Source: Diabrotica undecimpunctata
Taxonomy: Eukaryota > Arthropoda > Insecta > Coleoptera > Chrysomelidae
NCBI RefSeq assembly: GCF_040954645.1
Contig: NC_092804.1
Span: forward strand, 40,267,753 to 40,331,752
DNA: 64,000 nt
Direction: 5' to 3'
Every line of letters starts with the position of its first letter. Within the stretch, counting starts at the first letter, position 1. A program made the translations under genes and the position numbers. Below are positions 34,455 through 45,952 of this stretch, one piece after another. Under the pieces are notes generated by a model, which was not told the DNA's origin, did not search any database, and saw only the letters and a program-made list of their open reading frames with translations.

Positions 34455-35690
34455 TCATAATCATCATCAATTTGCCTATATTTGTCCACTGCTGAACGTA
34501 GGCCTCCCATAAATTTTTCCACCTATTTCTATCTTGAGCTTCTTGCATCCAGTTTGTGGTGATGCGCTTGATATTATCCGTTCATTTAGTCGGTGGTCGT
34601 CCTCTGCTTCGATATGCCTGTTGCCTTGGTCGCCATTCCAGAATCTTTTTGGTCCATCTATCATCCGTTAATCTGGCAACATGTCCGGCCCAAGCCCATT
34701 TAGCTATGGCTATTTTTTAAACTGCATCTGTGACTCCAGTTCTTCTTATTTCTAGGTTTGGTACTTTATCTCTGATGGTAATACCTAATATTGATCTTTC
34801 CATAGCGCGTTGTGTAACTCTTATTTTATATATTGTTCTTTTTGTCAGAGTCAGTATTTCTGCACCATATGTAAAAACCGGTAAAATACACTGGTTAAAA
34901 ACCTTTCTTTTTAAACAAACTGGAATAATAGACTTGAAAATGTTATTCAATCTACCAAAGCCAGCCCATGTGAGACCTATCCTTCTTTGTATTTCAGTTG
35001 TCTGATTATCCCGGCCTAAGCGAATCTCATGCCCTATGTGTAAGCTATTACTTGGTCGATGCTATGGCTCTCAATCAGAATTTTACCGCTGACTACAAGG
35101 TTGGTCATAAATTTTGTCTGTGAGGTGTTAATTTTAAGACCAATTGTTTTTGACACTTTATGGAGCGCGTGCAGCATTTTTGTAGCTTTATCAACTCTAT
35201 CAGATATTAAAACGATGTCATCGGCAAATCTTAGGTGGTTCAGATCTTCCCCATTTATATTAATTCCCATGTTATCCTCTGGTTCAATTTGTTTGAACAT
35301 ATATTCAAGAACAGCTGTAAACAATTTAGGGGAGATAGTATCACCTTCTCTAATTCCACGTTCTATTCGAAACTTCTTGGTATCTTCATGAAGGCGGACA
35401 CACGCTGTACCAGTTTCGTAAATACTTTTAATCAAGGCGATATATCGGTAGTCAATGCGGCAGTCAGCCAATGCTCGAAGCATTTTATGATGATCTATAG
35501 TATCAAACGCCTTTTCATAATCTACAAATATAAGAAAGATAGGCTTGTTATACTCTGTACACTTTTCTATTAGCGTTTTTATAACTTGTAGATGATCATT
35601 TGTTCCGTATCTGGAGCGAAACCCAGCCTGTTCACAAGGTTGGTAACTATCCAGTTTGTTCACAAGCCGTTTTGTTATTGTCTATGTAAG
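34455..35690 (-). mobile_element. LINE inserted into the family-2 LINE
   Basis: Minus strand 35663-35034 encodes 209 codons of RT: EQAGFRSRYGTNDHLQVIK, LIFVDYEKAFDTIDHHKM, RGIREGDTISPKLF and LNHLRFADDIVLISDRVDKA. Then come VFNQCILPVFTYGAEI (34950-34717) and GRPTFSSG-type tail pieces, ending in an ATG-triplet tail at about 34455. One or two frameshifts follow the RT. Confidence 0.8.
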
Positions 35691-37060
35691 ACGAATATGT
35701 GCAGAACTTATAAAATACGGTGGGGTGGCACTATACAAAAATATTTAGGAACTAATACAGAATATATGGAGCAAAGAAATAATGAAAGAAGAATGGAAGA
35801 AGGGAATTATAGTGACAATCCCAAAACAACGAGACCATAGAATATGCAAAAACTACCGAGCAATTAACTGAATGTAACATATAAAGTAATGACTGGTATA
35901 ATTAGAGAAAGACTAACAATATACACAGAACAAAGCATAGGAGATTACCAGTACGGTTTCAGAAAAGGAAGAAGGACGATAAAAACTATACATACGCTAA
36001 AACAAGTGATAGAGAAAACATACGAGCACGATGGAGAAGCACATATTCTCTCCTAGACTTTAAACAGGCGTTTGAGAAACTAAACAGAACAAAAATAATC
36101 CAAGACTTACAAGAGAGTAATATACCAAATAAAGTTATAAGAATGATAGAAATGACAGTGCAAGATTCCCAAGCAACAAATAGACACCGGAAGAGAAAAA
36201 ACAAATAATAAAAATAAAGACAAGGAGATGCGCTCAACGGTACTATTTATTTTATCACTAGACAAGATAATAAAAAAGCTGTCAAACGCAGGAACCATAA
36301 ACAAGAATGCAGTACAAATAATAGAATATGCGGACGATATAACTATAGTAGCAGCAGATAAAAGGGAATTAAAGAAAACTTTCCAAGAAATAGAAAATGA
36401 AGCCAAACTGTGAGGACTGGAAATAAATGAAAATAAAACAAAATACATGAACGTAAGCAAGAAAAAGAAGACACAAATGACAGAATTGACAATAGATGCA
36501 CTCAGTTTCGAAGAGGTTGAAACATTCAAATATTTGGGACTACTAGGAAAAAGCTGAAACACAAAAATGAAAATCTACAAAACGACCAATAGTGGTATAT
36601 GCTGCAGAAAAATTTACATTAATAGCAAGAGAAAGAGAGCAGTTGAAAGTTTTTGATAGGAAGATTATCAGAAAAATACTGGGACCAAAGAGGGAAAACG
36701 AAGAGGATGCAAGACAATGGATGAATCACGAAATACAAGAATGGATGGTTCAAGAGAACATAGAGCAATAAAAGCACAAAGAATTAGATGATATGGACAC
36801 ATAATGAGAAGAGAGAAGAGCAATCAGTTAAGAGTTATAACGAAATGGATACCACCAGGTTAAAGAACCACAGGCAGACCTAAACTGAGATGGAGACAAC
36901 AAGTGGAAGAAGACTTAGGAGTATGGAAATTAGGAATATAGAAAGGGCAATCAAAAAGAGAGAAGAATGGAGAAAAGTAGTGGAAACAGCGAAGTCACAC
37001 CAGAAACTGCAAAACCAAACCCAGAATGGGATGATCTCCCACACAAAAAGGATCCTCAAG
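35690..37060 (+). mobile_element. LINE (family 2) 3' piece with RT
   Basis: Continuation of 33945-34452. Pieces read EEWKKGIIVTIPKQRD, KNYRAIN, YQYGFRKGR-like and FKQAFEKLNRTK. Then come VQIIEYADDITIVAADKREL (catalytic YADD), LEINENKTKYM, FKYLGLL, GRPKLRWRQQVEEDLG and IKKREEWRKVV. Stops and shifts are frequent, so it is old. Confidence 0.75.
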
Positions 37061-37972
37061 TAAAAACAGCTTAAGATTCTTCGAGAGCGTATAACTTGTA
37101 TATATATACCCAATTCCACGGCACTGATTCGGCAAATCCTTCGTTTTCGTTTTATGTTAACCCTCGAACCTATTGTATTAGCTACCTGAATCTCATAATA
37201 CAGGGAGAATACAACGAAAGATAGCGAGTAAAGACACATTTTTAATGAAGAAATTCTTACGAGTCGATTTAATTTTTTGAACGACCCTCTAGTGTTCCAA
37301 AAACACATTTTTGAATTTATAATGAGGTGCTATCAATTTTTAGAGTGTATATTAATTACACAAGTAAAATTTCACAAAAATAGCTTCAGATCAGTAATTT
37401 GTAGAGTTTAATTGTATATTTTCCTAACTGTCCACATTGGGTATCATATTGTACCTATATTACATTATATTATATTGTATACAGGGTGTCCCATAATTAA
37501 TTGGACATTAGCTAATGAGTGATAGCTAACATCAAAATAAAGCGTTTGAGCTCAAATTGCTTAGGAAAAATGTTTCTAGTTTTCGTTCTACAGGGAGATT
37601 CATTAATATTTTTTTATATTATTTTTATGGATATATTGAAAACTATTCAACCGATTTAAGTGAAATTTGGTATCTTGCTATTATTTAGTATGCTTAATAA
37701 GAAAATGATATTAGTTTTACCATTGACACTAGGTGGCGCCACCTACTGTAACATTGGTTCATTAATGGAGCCATAATTTTTTTGTCCGCCCTGTATAAAC
37801 ATTCTAGGAAAAAAACATGAAATAACATTCAATTCTACACAAAAAAGGTATTCTTGTTTCAAATCAAAAAAGTACACCGTTTTCGAAATAAACGTATTTT
37901 GTTAATGATGCATGTCTCTATTTAATTTTTTGCAAAACAAGTATGCTTTGAACTTAATGACAACGTCAAGAC

Positions 37973-38042
37973 GTAACTACGAATTTATTTATTATTAGTT
38001 GTCAAAGGTAACTACGAATTTATTTATTATTAGTTGTCAAAG
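37973..38042. repeat. 35-bp tandem duplication
   Basis: The unit gtaactacgaatttattt... occurs twice without change, at 37973-38007 and 38008-38042, in the 5' leader of the DD41D transposase gene. Confidence 0.85.
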
Positions 38043-38110
38043 TGCAGTGCGAGTCATTATTTGTCAAAGTGCTATTAAGTTTTTTATAAACCACTTAAGA
38101 TAAAGGAAAA

Positions 38111-39183
38111 ATGCCACGTCATAGTGAATTGTAGAAATGCGCGATATGATCTGTTTGTATGCCCAGGAAAATTTTTGTTCTCGTAAAGCAGCTGAACTTT
38201 ATTTCTAACTTTATCCCAATAGAAGGCAACCAAACCATAAAACTATTAGATCATTGTTCGACAGATTAGGCGAAACAGGGTCATTTCATCCCAAAAACAG
38301 GAATGCTGGAAGACCGAGAGTAATTGATGCGGATATGGAGGATGAAATTGTTGTGCGTGTTGCAAAAGATCCAGAAACCAGTACAAGGCTTGTTTCTGCG
38401 GCCACTGGTATAAGCAAATCTACGGTGTCAAGAATAATACGGACAGAAAATCTGTATACGTATCGTTTTACTCCAGTACAGAATCTCTTACCACAGGATT
38501 TTCCAGCAAGGCTCCGATTTAGTCAGTTTATGATGGGGCGGCATTTAGACGATCCAATGTTTTATAATAAAATTTTATTTACCGATGAAGCCACATTTAC
38601 TAGAAGGGGTGTATTTAACTGGCGCAATAGCCATACCTACGCGACAGAAAATCCTCATGCATTTCAAGAACATCATTTTCAACACGAGTTTTCCATAAAT
38701 ATCTGGTGTGGCATATTTGGGGATTGTATTGTAGGACCATTCGAATTAACAACTAGGCTTGACGGAGTAACGTATATAAATTTTTTGAGAAAAGATTTAC
38801 CAACTCTTTTAGAAGACATACCTCTAAATTTAAGACGGAACTCTTGGTACATGCATGATGGTGCACCACCACATTATAGCCTAGAAGTTAGAAATTATCT
38901 AGATGAAATTTATCCTCAAAGGTGGATTGGTAGAGGTAGTGTATACCCATGGCCAGCACGCAGTCCCGAACTAAATCCCCTAGACTTTTACTTGTGGGGC
39001 TACCTTAAGTCACTTTATCTTATAAAAAATAAATAACCGTCAAGAGTTATGGCAAAATATTGTAGAGGGAGTAAACGTAATTAGGGCCCAAAGAAACTCA
39101 TTATTTAAAATAAGACAAAACTTACACAAAAGATTTAGATTATGTAGTTTATCTAATGGTGCACATTTTGAACACTTATTGTA
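38111..39183 (+). pseudogene. Transposase of the DD41D element (broken)
   Basis: ATG 38111 opens MPRHSEL and meets TAG. The next stretch (RDMICLYAQENF..RKAAELYF) is in another frame and ends in TAA at about 38203. The main open part (38206-39034) holds the helix-turn-helix STRLVSAATGISKSTVSRII and the catalytic triad in LFTDEATF, YMHDGAPPHY and SPELNPLDFYLWG. Forty-one residues separate the second and third Asp. A frameshift at about 39030 moves the end (ELWQNIVEGVN, FRLCSLSNGAHFEHLL) to another frame, stopping at about 39183. Two frameshifts and at least one stop make it inactive, but all three catalytic Asp remain. Confidence 0.85.
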
Positions 39184-39869
39184 ATTTTTTTTCGTATCGT
39201 TTTGAATTATTCACTTTGTTAATTGTTTTATATTCACTTCATTGTTTAATTTAATTTCTAATTTTTTTAAAATTTGTTACTGAGTCAAAGGTTTAATAAA
39301 AATAATTGTTTCAATCATATGCATTTTGTTTGCAAAAATTATCTACTACTAATACAGTTAATATTCACTTTTATTTAAGACCTTTTGAATAATGTTTGAA
39401 TTTACATAAGTTTTTGTAAAATTTTTTTATTTTATGCACGTCTCTAAAAAATACGTTTATTTCGAAAACGGTGTACTTTTTTGATTTGAAACAAGAATAC
39501 CTTTTTTGTGTAGAATTGAAGGTTATTTCATGTTTTTTTCCTAGAATGTTTATACAGGGCGGGAAAAAAATTATGGCCCCATTAATGAACCAATGTTATA
39601 GTAGGTGGCGCCACCTAGTGTCATCGGTAAAACTAATATTATTTTCATATTAAGCATACTAAATAATAGCAAGATACCAAATTTTACTTAAATCGGTTGA
39701 ATAGTTTTCAATATATCCCTAAAAATAATATAAAAAAATATTAATGAATCACCCTGTAGAACGAAAACTAGCAACATTTTGCCTAAGCAATTTGAGCTCT
39801 AAGGCTTTATTTTGATGTCAGCTATCACCCATTAGCTAATGTCCAATTAATTATGGGACACCCTGTATA

Positions 39870-40684
39870 TTGCTAGTACATATTTTAAAATAAAATTATA
39901 GAACATGTTGTTGACAACAAAGTGATTTTTCTAAGAACTTTTATTAATTATGTTTTTGATTTGATATCAAGTACATTCATGACTATCTTCGTTTATTGTG
40001 TCAAGAACAATGTTATAGCGAAATGTTTTTATTCGCAATTTTTTGAAGTCGACAATAAGATGATCTTTTAACCTTTGTTTTACTTTAGAAAAACGTCTGG
40101 AATTTAACGATTTGTGTGGATTATATTTATCTTAGTTTATGTTACTGTACAAGGTAACTCATTGTAGGCAAGTATTACGATCAGAATGTGAGTTGGTATT
40201 GAAATTTAGTTTTTGATTATCGTTTTTAAACTCGGGTTCAAATATATTTTTTTAATTCTAAAAATATATTTTTTGTCATTCGGTTCTTCAAAAGTTATAT
40301 TTTAACACTAATTATTGTTATCAAAAATGATTCATTTCAATGCTGTGTTATAAATTAGTTAATTTTAATAAACGAGTTTATTCACATAGACATTAATAGG
40401 TATTACAACAGATACATCTGAGACGTAGATTTGGATATTTTGATAAAACATTCCTTGACATTGACCAAGGTAACTCGTATATCATGATTTTTGCAGTGTT
40501 ATCTCTATAAAAACAGCTTTCAGCATTGTTGGCTACGAAATCTTTGTTTATTAGCCATTAACTAGCCTAAACTATTTAGTTTAACAACATTTTACGCCGA
40601 CGGGATTTGAAACTGAATCTTTTACTAAACCAGCGAAGCTTTAACACCGGCTACCTCAGGTATAAATAGCTGGATTGGACGATA
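39870..40684 (+). other. Msh2 intron 2, no gene recognised
   Basis: AT-rich. On the minus strand about 40605-40655 has a tRNA B-box-like GTTTCAAATCCC with a partly pairing stem (CCGTCGGCG), but no complete cloverleaf, so it may be a tRNA-derived repeat. Confidence 0.3.
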
Positions 40685-42290
40685 AAGATTGACGAATCAT
40701 TACAAATCTAAATGGCATCATATGGTAAAAATAAAAGTAGAACAAGAACTATCGGATGAAATAAATGTAAAAAGAGTAGTGAGACCAGGCTATTCTCGCC
40801 TTTACTCTTTAGTTTGTATTCAGAGGAAATATTTAAGGAAGTTAATAGATATAACAGAAGGTATTATTGTGAATGGTGCAACCGTGGACAATATTAAATA
40901 TGCCGACGATACCTCAGTGCTAATTAATTGCAGTGAAGCCCTTTAAAATCTAATTAACAAAATAAACCAGACCAGTTATCAGTACGGATTTAAACTCCAC
41001 GTTAAGAAAACTAAATATATGCTAGTTAGTAAACAAAATTATATACAGGATGACGGTATAAAACTCGGAGATGCTGGACTAGACGGTGGTTTATTTTCAT
41101 TTCTCATATACAGGGTGTTTCAAAAAGGTATGTCATATATTAAATCACGCATTCCGGAGACAAAAATAAATTGATTGAATCCAACTTACCTAAGTACAAA
41201 AGTGTACACAAAAAAAGTTACTTTCTTGTTCTGAACGCATTTTTCATAAAAACAACAAAATCTAAGCAAACAGAAAAATTTTAAGTTCTTTTATAATTCT
41301 GTTTTAGTATTTCCTACTCCTCTCTCATAACCATTATAGATTCAGCATAAATGCGCGACTCCTTGTAACTATCCTGTCATATAATCCAGTTTTGCTGAGA
41401 ATAGATAAGGAATTAGTATGGAGTCACAGCGACCACGTTAAGAAAATAGTTGTTAAACACAAAAAAAAAACAGTCAAAATCGAATACCTCGGTCACATAA
41501 TGAGGAACAGCGAAAGATATGGGTTGCTGCAATTAATTCTACAAGAAAAAGTAGAAGGAAAACCTACGTACGTGGTTCAACACAACAACATCAAATCTTT
41601 TCAGAGCAGCAGTTTGCAAAATACAGACATGGCCTTGATGGCAGATAATACCGAAAATCTTCATATAATCTAGAAATACTAAATGCAGAACTATCAAAGA
41701 TAAAAACACAAATCGAGATAAAATCAAAACAATGGTAATACCTGAGACGAAAAAGATACATGACGTAAGATTTAATGGGATGCAACTATTAGAAGTAGAT
41801 CACTTTAAATACCTATGTAATCATAGAAGAAAAAGGAAAATACGACTAGGAAATAAAGTGAAGATTGGGAAGAACCAGAAACATATTTGATACAATGAAA
41901 ACAACATTTCTTGAGAAAAGAGAGATAACAAAGAGATAAAAACGGTAGTATTTAAAATAGTTGTAAGGACTATAATTATGTACAGTAGCGAGACATGGAC
42001 ACTAACAGAGAGACAAAATCAAGATTCAGTGCCATGGAAATGGGTTTCTGAGAAAAATATAAAATAGGAAAAGAATAGACCAAATCAGAAACGAAAGATT
42101 TACAAATCAAGTGTTCGAAGCACCAGTGTAAGGAAAAAATAAAAGAGGAAGACCAACAGCTAGATGGTGTCAGGAAGGAGGTTGTGAAGAGGGGTTTAGT
42201 ATGGGAAGTACGAAATCAAACAAACATATAGCAAAACGTATAGACAAATATGCAGAGCTCCGCCCTACACCTAAAGATAGAAAGGCTTAG
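40685..42290 (+). mobile_element. Mosaic of LINE fragments
   Basis: Three pieces follow each other. 40720-41050 encodes an RT part with NIKYADDTSVLINCSEAL and later KLHVKKTKYMLVS. 41450-41665 encodes the tail IEYLGHIMRNSERYGLLQLI, LQEKVEGKP and SFQSSSLQNTDMA. 41690-42290 encodes a different LINE end (RNIFDTMKTTFLEKREI, MYSSETWTLTERQ, KNKRGRPTARW). Between the first two, at about 41108, starts tacagggtgtttcaaaaag, a mariner-type terminus without a partner. Confidence 0.65.
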
Positions 42291-42769
42291 GACCAAGTAA
42301 GTAATTATGGAGTCACTATGCATTAATACTCTTACTATTGATCGGCCTCCGTCTATACAAAGTTTTTACCAACAGTTTTATCACAAAACCTTTTTGGTTA
42401 ACTGCCGATAAAACGAAAGCTGTTTTTCTATTCGCCACTAAGATGCCGTTTCGATATTCATTAGGAATTTACCTGATTTATTCAATAAAAATAATTTCAA
42501 AATTAGAAATGAGTACAATTTTTGTATAATTTGTTAAAACTATTCAATTTTACGTATCAAAATAATCCTGTAGCCTGTAGTGCAAGGTCACCAATGTTTT
42601 TTATTTATATTATTGAAATATATCAGAAAATACTATTTTTTTTTTACCACATGCATTTCTAGTGCAACAAAACACGATGTTTATTGAAACCTTCACTGAA
42701 AAATATATTTACATTATGTAATCACCTCTAATACACATACATGGTGTCTCAGTAAATTAATATTTTTAG

Positions 42770-42990
42770 TTAGAATAATAAACATTGAAAACTTTGGTTT
42801 TGAAAACTTTCAGAAAATTTATTATAATATCTTATCACTACAGCTGTTTCGACAGAGTTCCTTTCTGAACTGATCTATTTTTGGTATGTGTTTACACTTT
42901 ATAGTCTTTAATTGAATAGGTTGAGGAGGGGAGAACTATTTGTCTTAAGTTGGTCATTCATACTTTGGTCAATTCGGTTTTTATAAAGGT
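42770..42990 (-). mobile_element. Penelope-like element end fragment
   Basis: The stretch cactacagctgtttcgac, followed by gatctatttttgg and gaggaggggagaac, matches 55630-55745, the end of the Penelope-like element near Msh2 exon 3. It is a diverged second copy without the endonuclease domain. Confidence 0.65.
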
Positions 42991-43171
42991 GTTAAATAAA
43001 TAAACGTTGAGCGATTTTTGCCATTTTTTACGATTCTCATGAGATCAATAAACTTTATCACTTCCATTGACCGGTCACTATGGAATTTCCATTGTTAGGG
43101 CCCAATCTTCAAAACCTATAGCGTCCAATTTCGGTTTTGAGTTTTGGCAACTAATGTGAGGCATTTGAAAC

Positions 43172-43333
43172 ATGCCTAAAAAACGCTGAATTAAGAATTA
43201 ATTTAGATTATTATGTATTTTTTCACGGCCAACAATAAAATTTCACCTAATAATGCCTAAAAAACGCTGAATTAAGAATTAATTTAGATTATTATGTATT
43301 TTTTCACGGCCAACAATAAAATTTCACCTAATT
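43172..43333. repeat. 81-bp tandem duplication
   Basis: A unit beginning atgcctaaaaaacgctgaat and ending in tttcaccta occurs twice in a row (from 43172 and from 43253) with no difference I can see. Confidence 0.9.
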
Positions 43334-43599
43334 TTAGTTGCCATTAATTTTTGGCTCAAAAATCACGAGTAACTCCCAAATTAAAGCGGTTGGGTATGGG
43401 GAATACTTAATAAATAATAAAGTATCATAAAAGAACATTTGATTACAATAATAAAATAGAGGATGTTCCATAAACTCAAAAAATACTCATTCTATATTTC
43501 GACTAACTCTGTAGACAAATATAAAATTTTTTGCTACGTTATTAATTGTAAAAAATAGTAGATTATATTAAAAATCTTGATCTCAAATCTCTACAACTC

Positions 43600-43800
43600 T
43601 ACAGGGTGTTAATTTTGCTACGAAATTAATGAAAAACGTATTTATCTTTTAAACTACCTCATATAACACTCCAAACCTATATTGAAAAAAACAAGAACTT
43701 CGCGAAAAGTAAAAAAATGTAAACATAAATATATAGGGTGTTCCGTTAAAAAAAGGATAAATTTGTTCCACTCTGTTAATATGAGTAGCCCTGTATATTG
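43600..43800. repeat. Mariner-type terminus-like motifs (ACAGGGTG / CCCTGTA)
   Basis: tacagggtgttaatttt at about 43602, tatagggtgttccgtt at about 43732 and gccctgtatatt at about 43789 resemble the ends of mariner-type elements and their non-coding derivatives. No transposase lies between. Confidence 0.4.
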
Positions 43801-44377
43801 AAAATATTTTTAAAGTATGGTTTTATCTATGCTGCATCTTTTATCTAATTTATTTTTTTCGTATCTCTTACGACAAATGAGTAGATGGACTTCCTCGCAC
43901 TAATGCCGCACCCTATATGTTGATAGAAGAATTCAACGCATGTGATCTACTTGCATAATGTTAAGGAACATATTAAATTTAAATGAGATATTCGTTCGGA
44001 AAAAGTACAGGCACTAATTTGTTTAAATTACAACCAACAGCAGCTGTGAGCCAATTTTACAAAGTTTTTGCACTAAGTAAAAACACAGTGTCGACCATCC
44101 TAAGATTAAAATTAAAAGTAGATCCTGAATGTTTTTTGAAGCATTTAAAAATCCCATATTCTTCAACTATATCCCTTACCTCAATACAAGCACGTAGCTG
44201 CTACAAGAATTGTTGAAAGCAGGTTGAAATACTCCCTTAAATTTAGATGTACCATTAAGTGAAGATGATACAAAAAATTTTAAACTAACTATGATATTTT
44301 TGGAAAAAATAAATGAAAGATGTGATTGAAAAATTGATCGTTTGAATGGATCTTTCCTTTGTATGTGTACCTATATG
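43801..44377 (+). other. Msh2 intron 2, weak open frame only
   Basis: An open frame of 77 codons (43983-44216) has no family likeness that I recognise. No other signal was seen. Confidence 0.3.
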
Positions 44378-44714
44378 TATCGTCTATTAAAATAGTATCG
44401 TCTATTAAAATAGTTAAAACACGTAATTACGTAAATATAGCTATTGTATTAAATTAAATCAAACTCGTTCACAATGGTCATAATTAAATCACACCAAATT
44501 ATTATCTCTCGTTCCGCTGTGTTTATGTGTCATCACCGAACTACTCGTGACCATATAAGGCAATTAGTGACCCAAGCTAATCACCGTATTAGAAGTTGAG
44601 TGTGACTTCACAATGTCATAACAGAACTACCAGTATTCCATCTTAAGCTGATTAGGACATTAGGAAGTTAGTGACTTCAGCTGATCAGCGTATTAGGATA
44701 ATAGTGTGACTGCA
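44378..44714 (-). repeat. 3' LTR of the Gypsy element
   Basis: 337 bp, matching 48330-48666 with only a few differences. On the element's strand it starts TGCAGTCACAC and ends GACGATA. The outer side is flanked by TATG (44374-44377), repeated at 48667-48670. A 16-bp unit tatcgtctattaaaat is doubled at its outer end. Confidence 0.88.
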
Positions 44715-44814
44715 TTCGACCATCCTGACGTCACGATCGTCCTCGATCGTACAACACCTATTAAAAAAATAATATGTTCTTTATTATTAAAAATGCCAAT
44801 TTATAGAAAGGCTC

Positions 44815-45480
44815 CATCATTCTGCAGAATGACATAGTCTAAATCAATTCGTTTCAGATAGCTACAACTATCCATACAAGCTCATTTTTAAACATTAAAA
44901 CATATGACTGTCATTTTTCAGAATGACAATGTGAATAAATTTGTTTCAAATAGCTACGGCTATTCAAACAAACTCATTCAAGACATTAAAATATTTGGGT
45001 GTCATTTTGCAGAATGGTGAACTGAATATCCATTCAGAACATTAAAACATTTATTTGTCATTTTTCAGAATGACGAACTGAAAATCCATTCAGAACATTA
45101 GAACATTTATTTGTCATTTTTCAGAGTGACGAACTGAATATCCATTCAGAACACTATAACATTTATTTGTCATTTTTCAGAATGACGAACTGAAAATCCA
45201 TTCAGAACATTAGAACATTTATTTGTCATTTTTCAGAATGACGAACTGAATATCCATTCAGAACACTATAACATTTATTTGTCATTTTTCAGAATGACGA
45301 ATAAAATAAATTTGCTTCAAATAGTCAGAACTACTCAAATAAACCCATTCAGATCATTAAAACACTTTGTTGTCATTTTTCAGAATGACAATTAAAATAT
45401 ATTTTTATTTAAATAGTTCCAGCTATTCAAACAAATTTCTTTTAAACAATAAAATATCTTTATGTCATTCTACAAAATGA
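44815..45480. repeat. 56-bp minisatellite inside the Gypsy element
   Basis: Units beginning cattcagaacatt and containing tcatttttcagaatgacga follow each other at 45031, 45087, 45143, 45199 and 45255, exactly 56 bases apart. Longer and more diverged units of about 95 bases with an insert (tttcaaatagctacggct) flank them on both sides. The array lies between the integrase frame and the 3' LTR. Confidence 0.85.
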
Positions 45481-45511
45481 CTACACTATCATGTAACTAA
45501 CATGAATAATT

Positions 45512-45950
45512 TTAAGATCTTTGAATCTTAAATCTCCTGATGTGTTCTCCACCAACAACTCCTTCATAGGGACGCCTTGTTCTTGATGAATCATCTTCTT
45601 TTACACGATATCTATCATTTGGTGGAACCTCAACAATCCTGAATGGCCCTCTATACTTTTCTAAAAGCTTCTTACTTTCATTGTTTGCTGGAAAACTTGT
45701 AACTTTTGTCAATACCAGATCACCAACAGCATATTTCACTGGAGAGCATCTTTTTTTATTAAATTCGTTATTCTGTTTGATTCTATTTTCTTCTAATCGT
45801 TTAGCTACATCCTTTCTCAATAACGTTACATCAATAATGTCCATATCATTATCATCTATGTATTTGTCTCCATCAACTCTTAATTTGTACCCGAAAAACA
45901 CTTCACTGGGAGAAGATTTAGTTATTCGGTGTTTTGTCCCGTTTATTCCT
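45512..45950 (-). pseudogene. Gypsy integrase C-terminal part
   Basis: From about 45950 a GTKHRITKSSPSEVFFGYKL stretch leads into 129 open codons containing EENRIKQNNEFNKKRCSPVK, YAVGDLVLTKV and EKYRGPFRIVEV. This is the usual SH3-like C-terminal domain of Gypsy integrases. It is separated from the catalytic core by a stop/frameshift at about 45953. Confidence 0.8.
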
Positions 45951-45952
45951 TG

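Larger units (their letters stand above)
37482..39865 (+). mobile_element. DD41D Tc1/mariner-type transposon with terminal inverted repeats of about 420 bp
   Basis: The ends read CAGGGTGTCCCATAATTAAT inward from each side. The inverted match runs about 420 bases (37482-37902 against 39446-39865), far longer than the 20-30 bp of classic mariners. Both ends are flanked by TA (37480-37481 and 39866-39867). Inside is a broken transposase gene on the + strand. A direct 35-bp duplication lies in its 5' leader (37973-38042). Confidence 0.88.

Noticed and set aside
40600..40660. Possible tRNA gene on the minus strand
   Set aside because: A B-box-like GTTTCAAATCCC and a partial stem are present, but the anticodon and D arms do not form; at best a tRNA-derived repeat.
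43983..44216. 77-codon frame as a host gene
   Set aside because: No homology recognised, no splice context, and it lies between repeat termini in AT-rich DNA.
44930..45400. CRISPR-like array
   Set aside because: The units are directly adjacent 56-bp tandem copies without variable spacers, within a eukaryotic retrotransposon.
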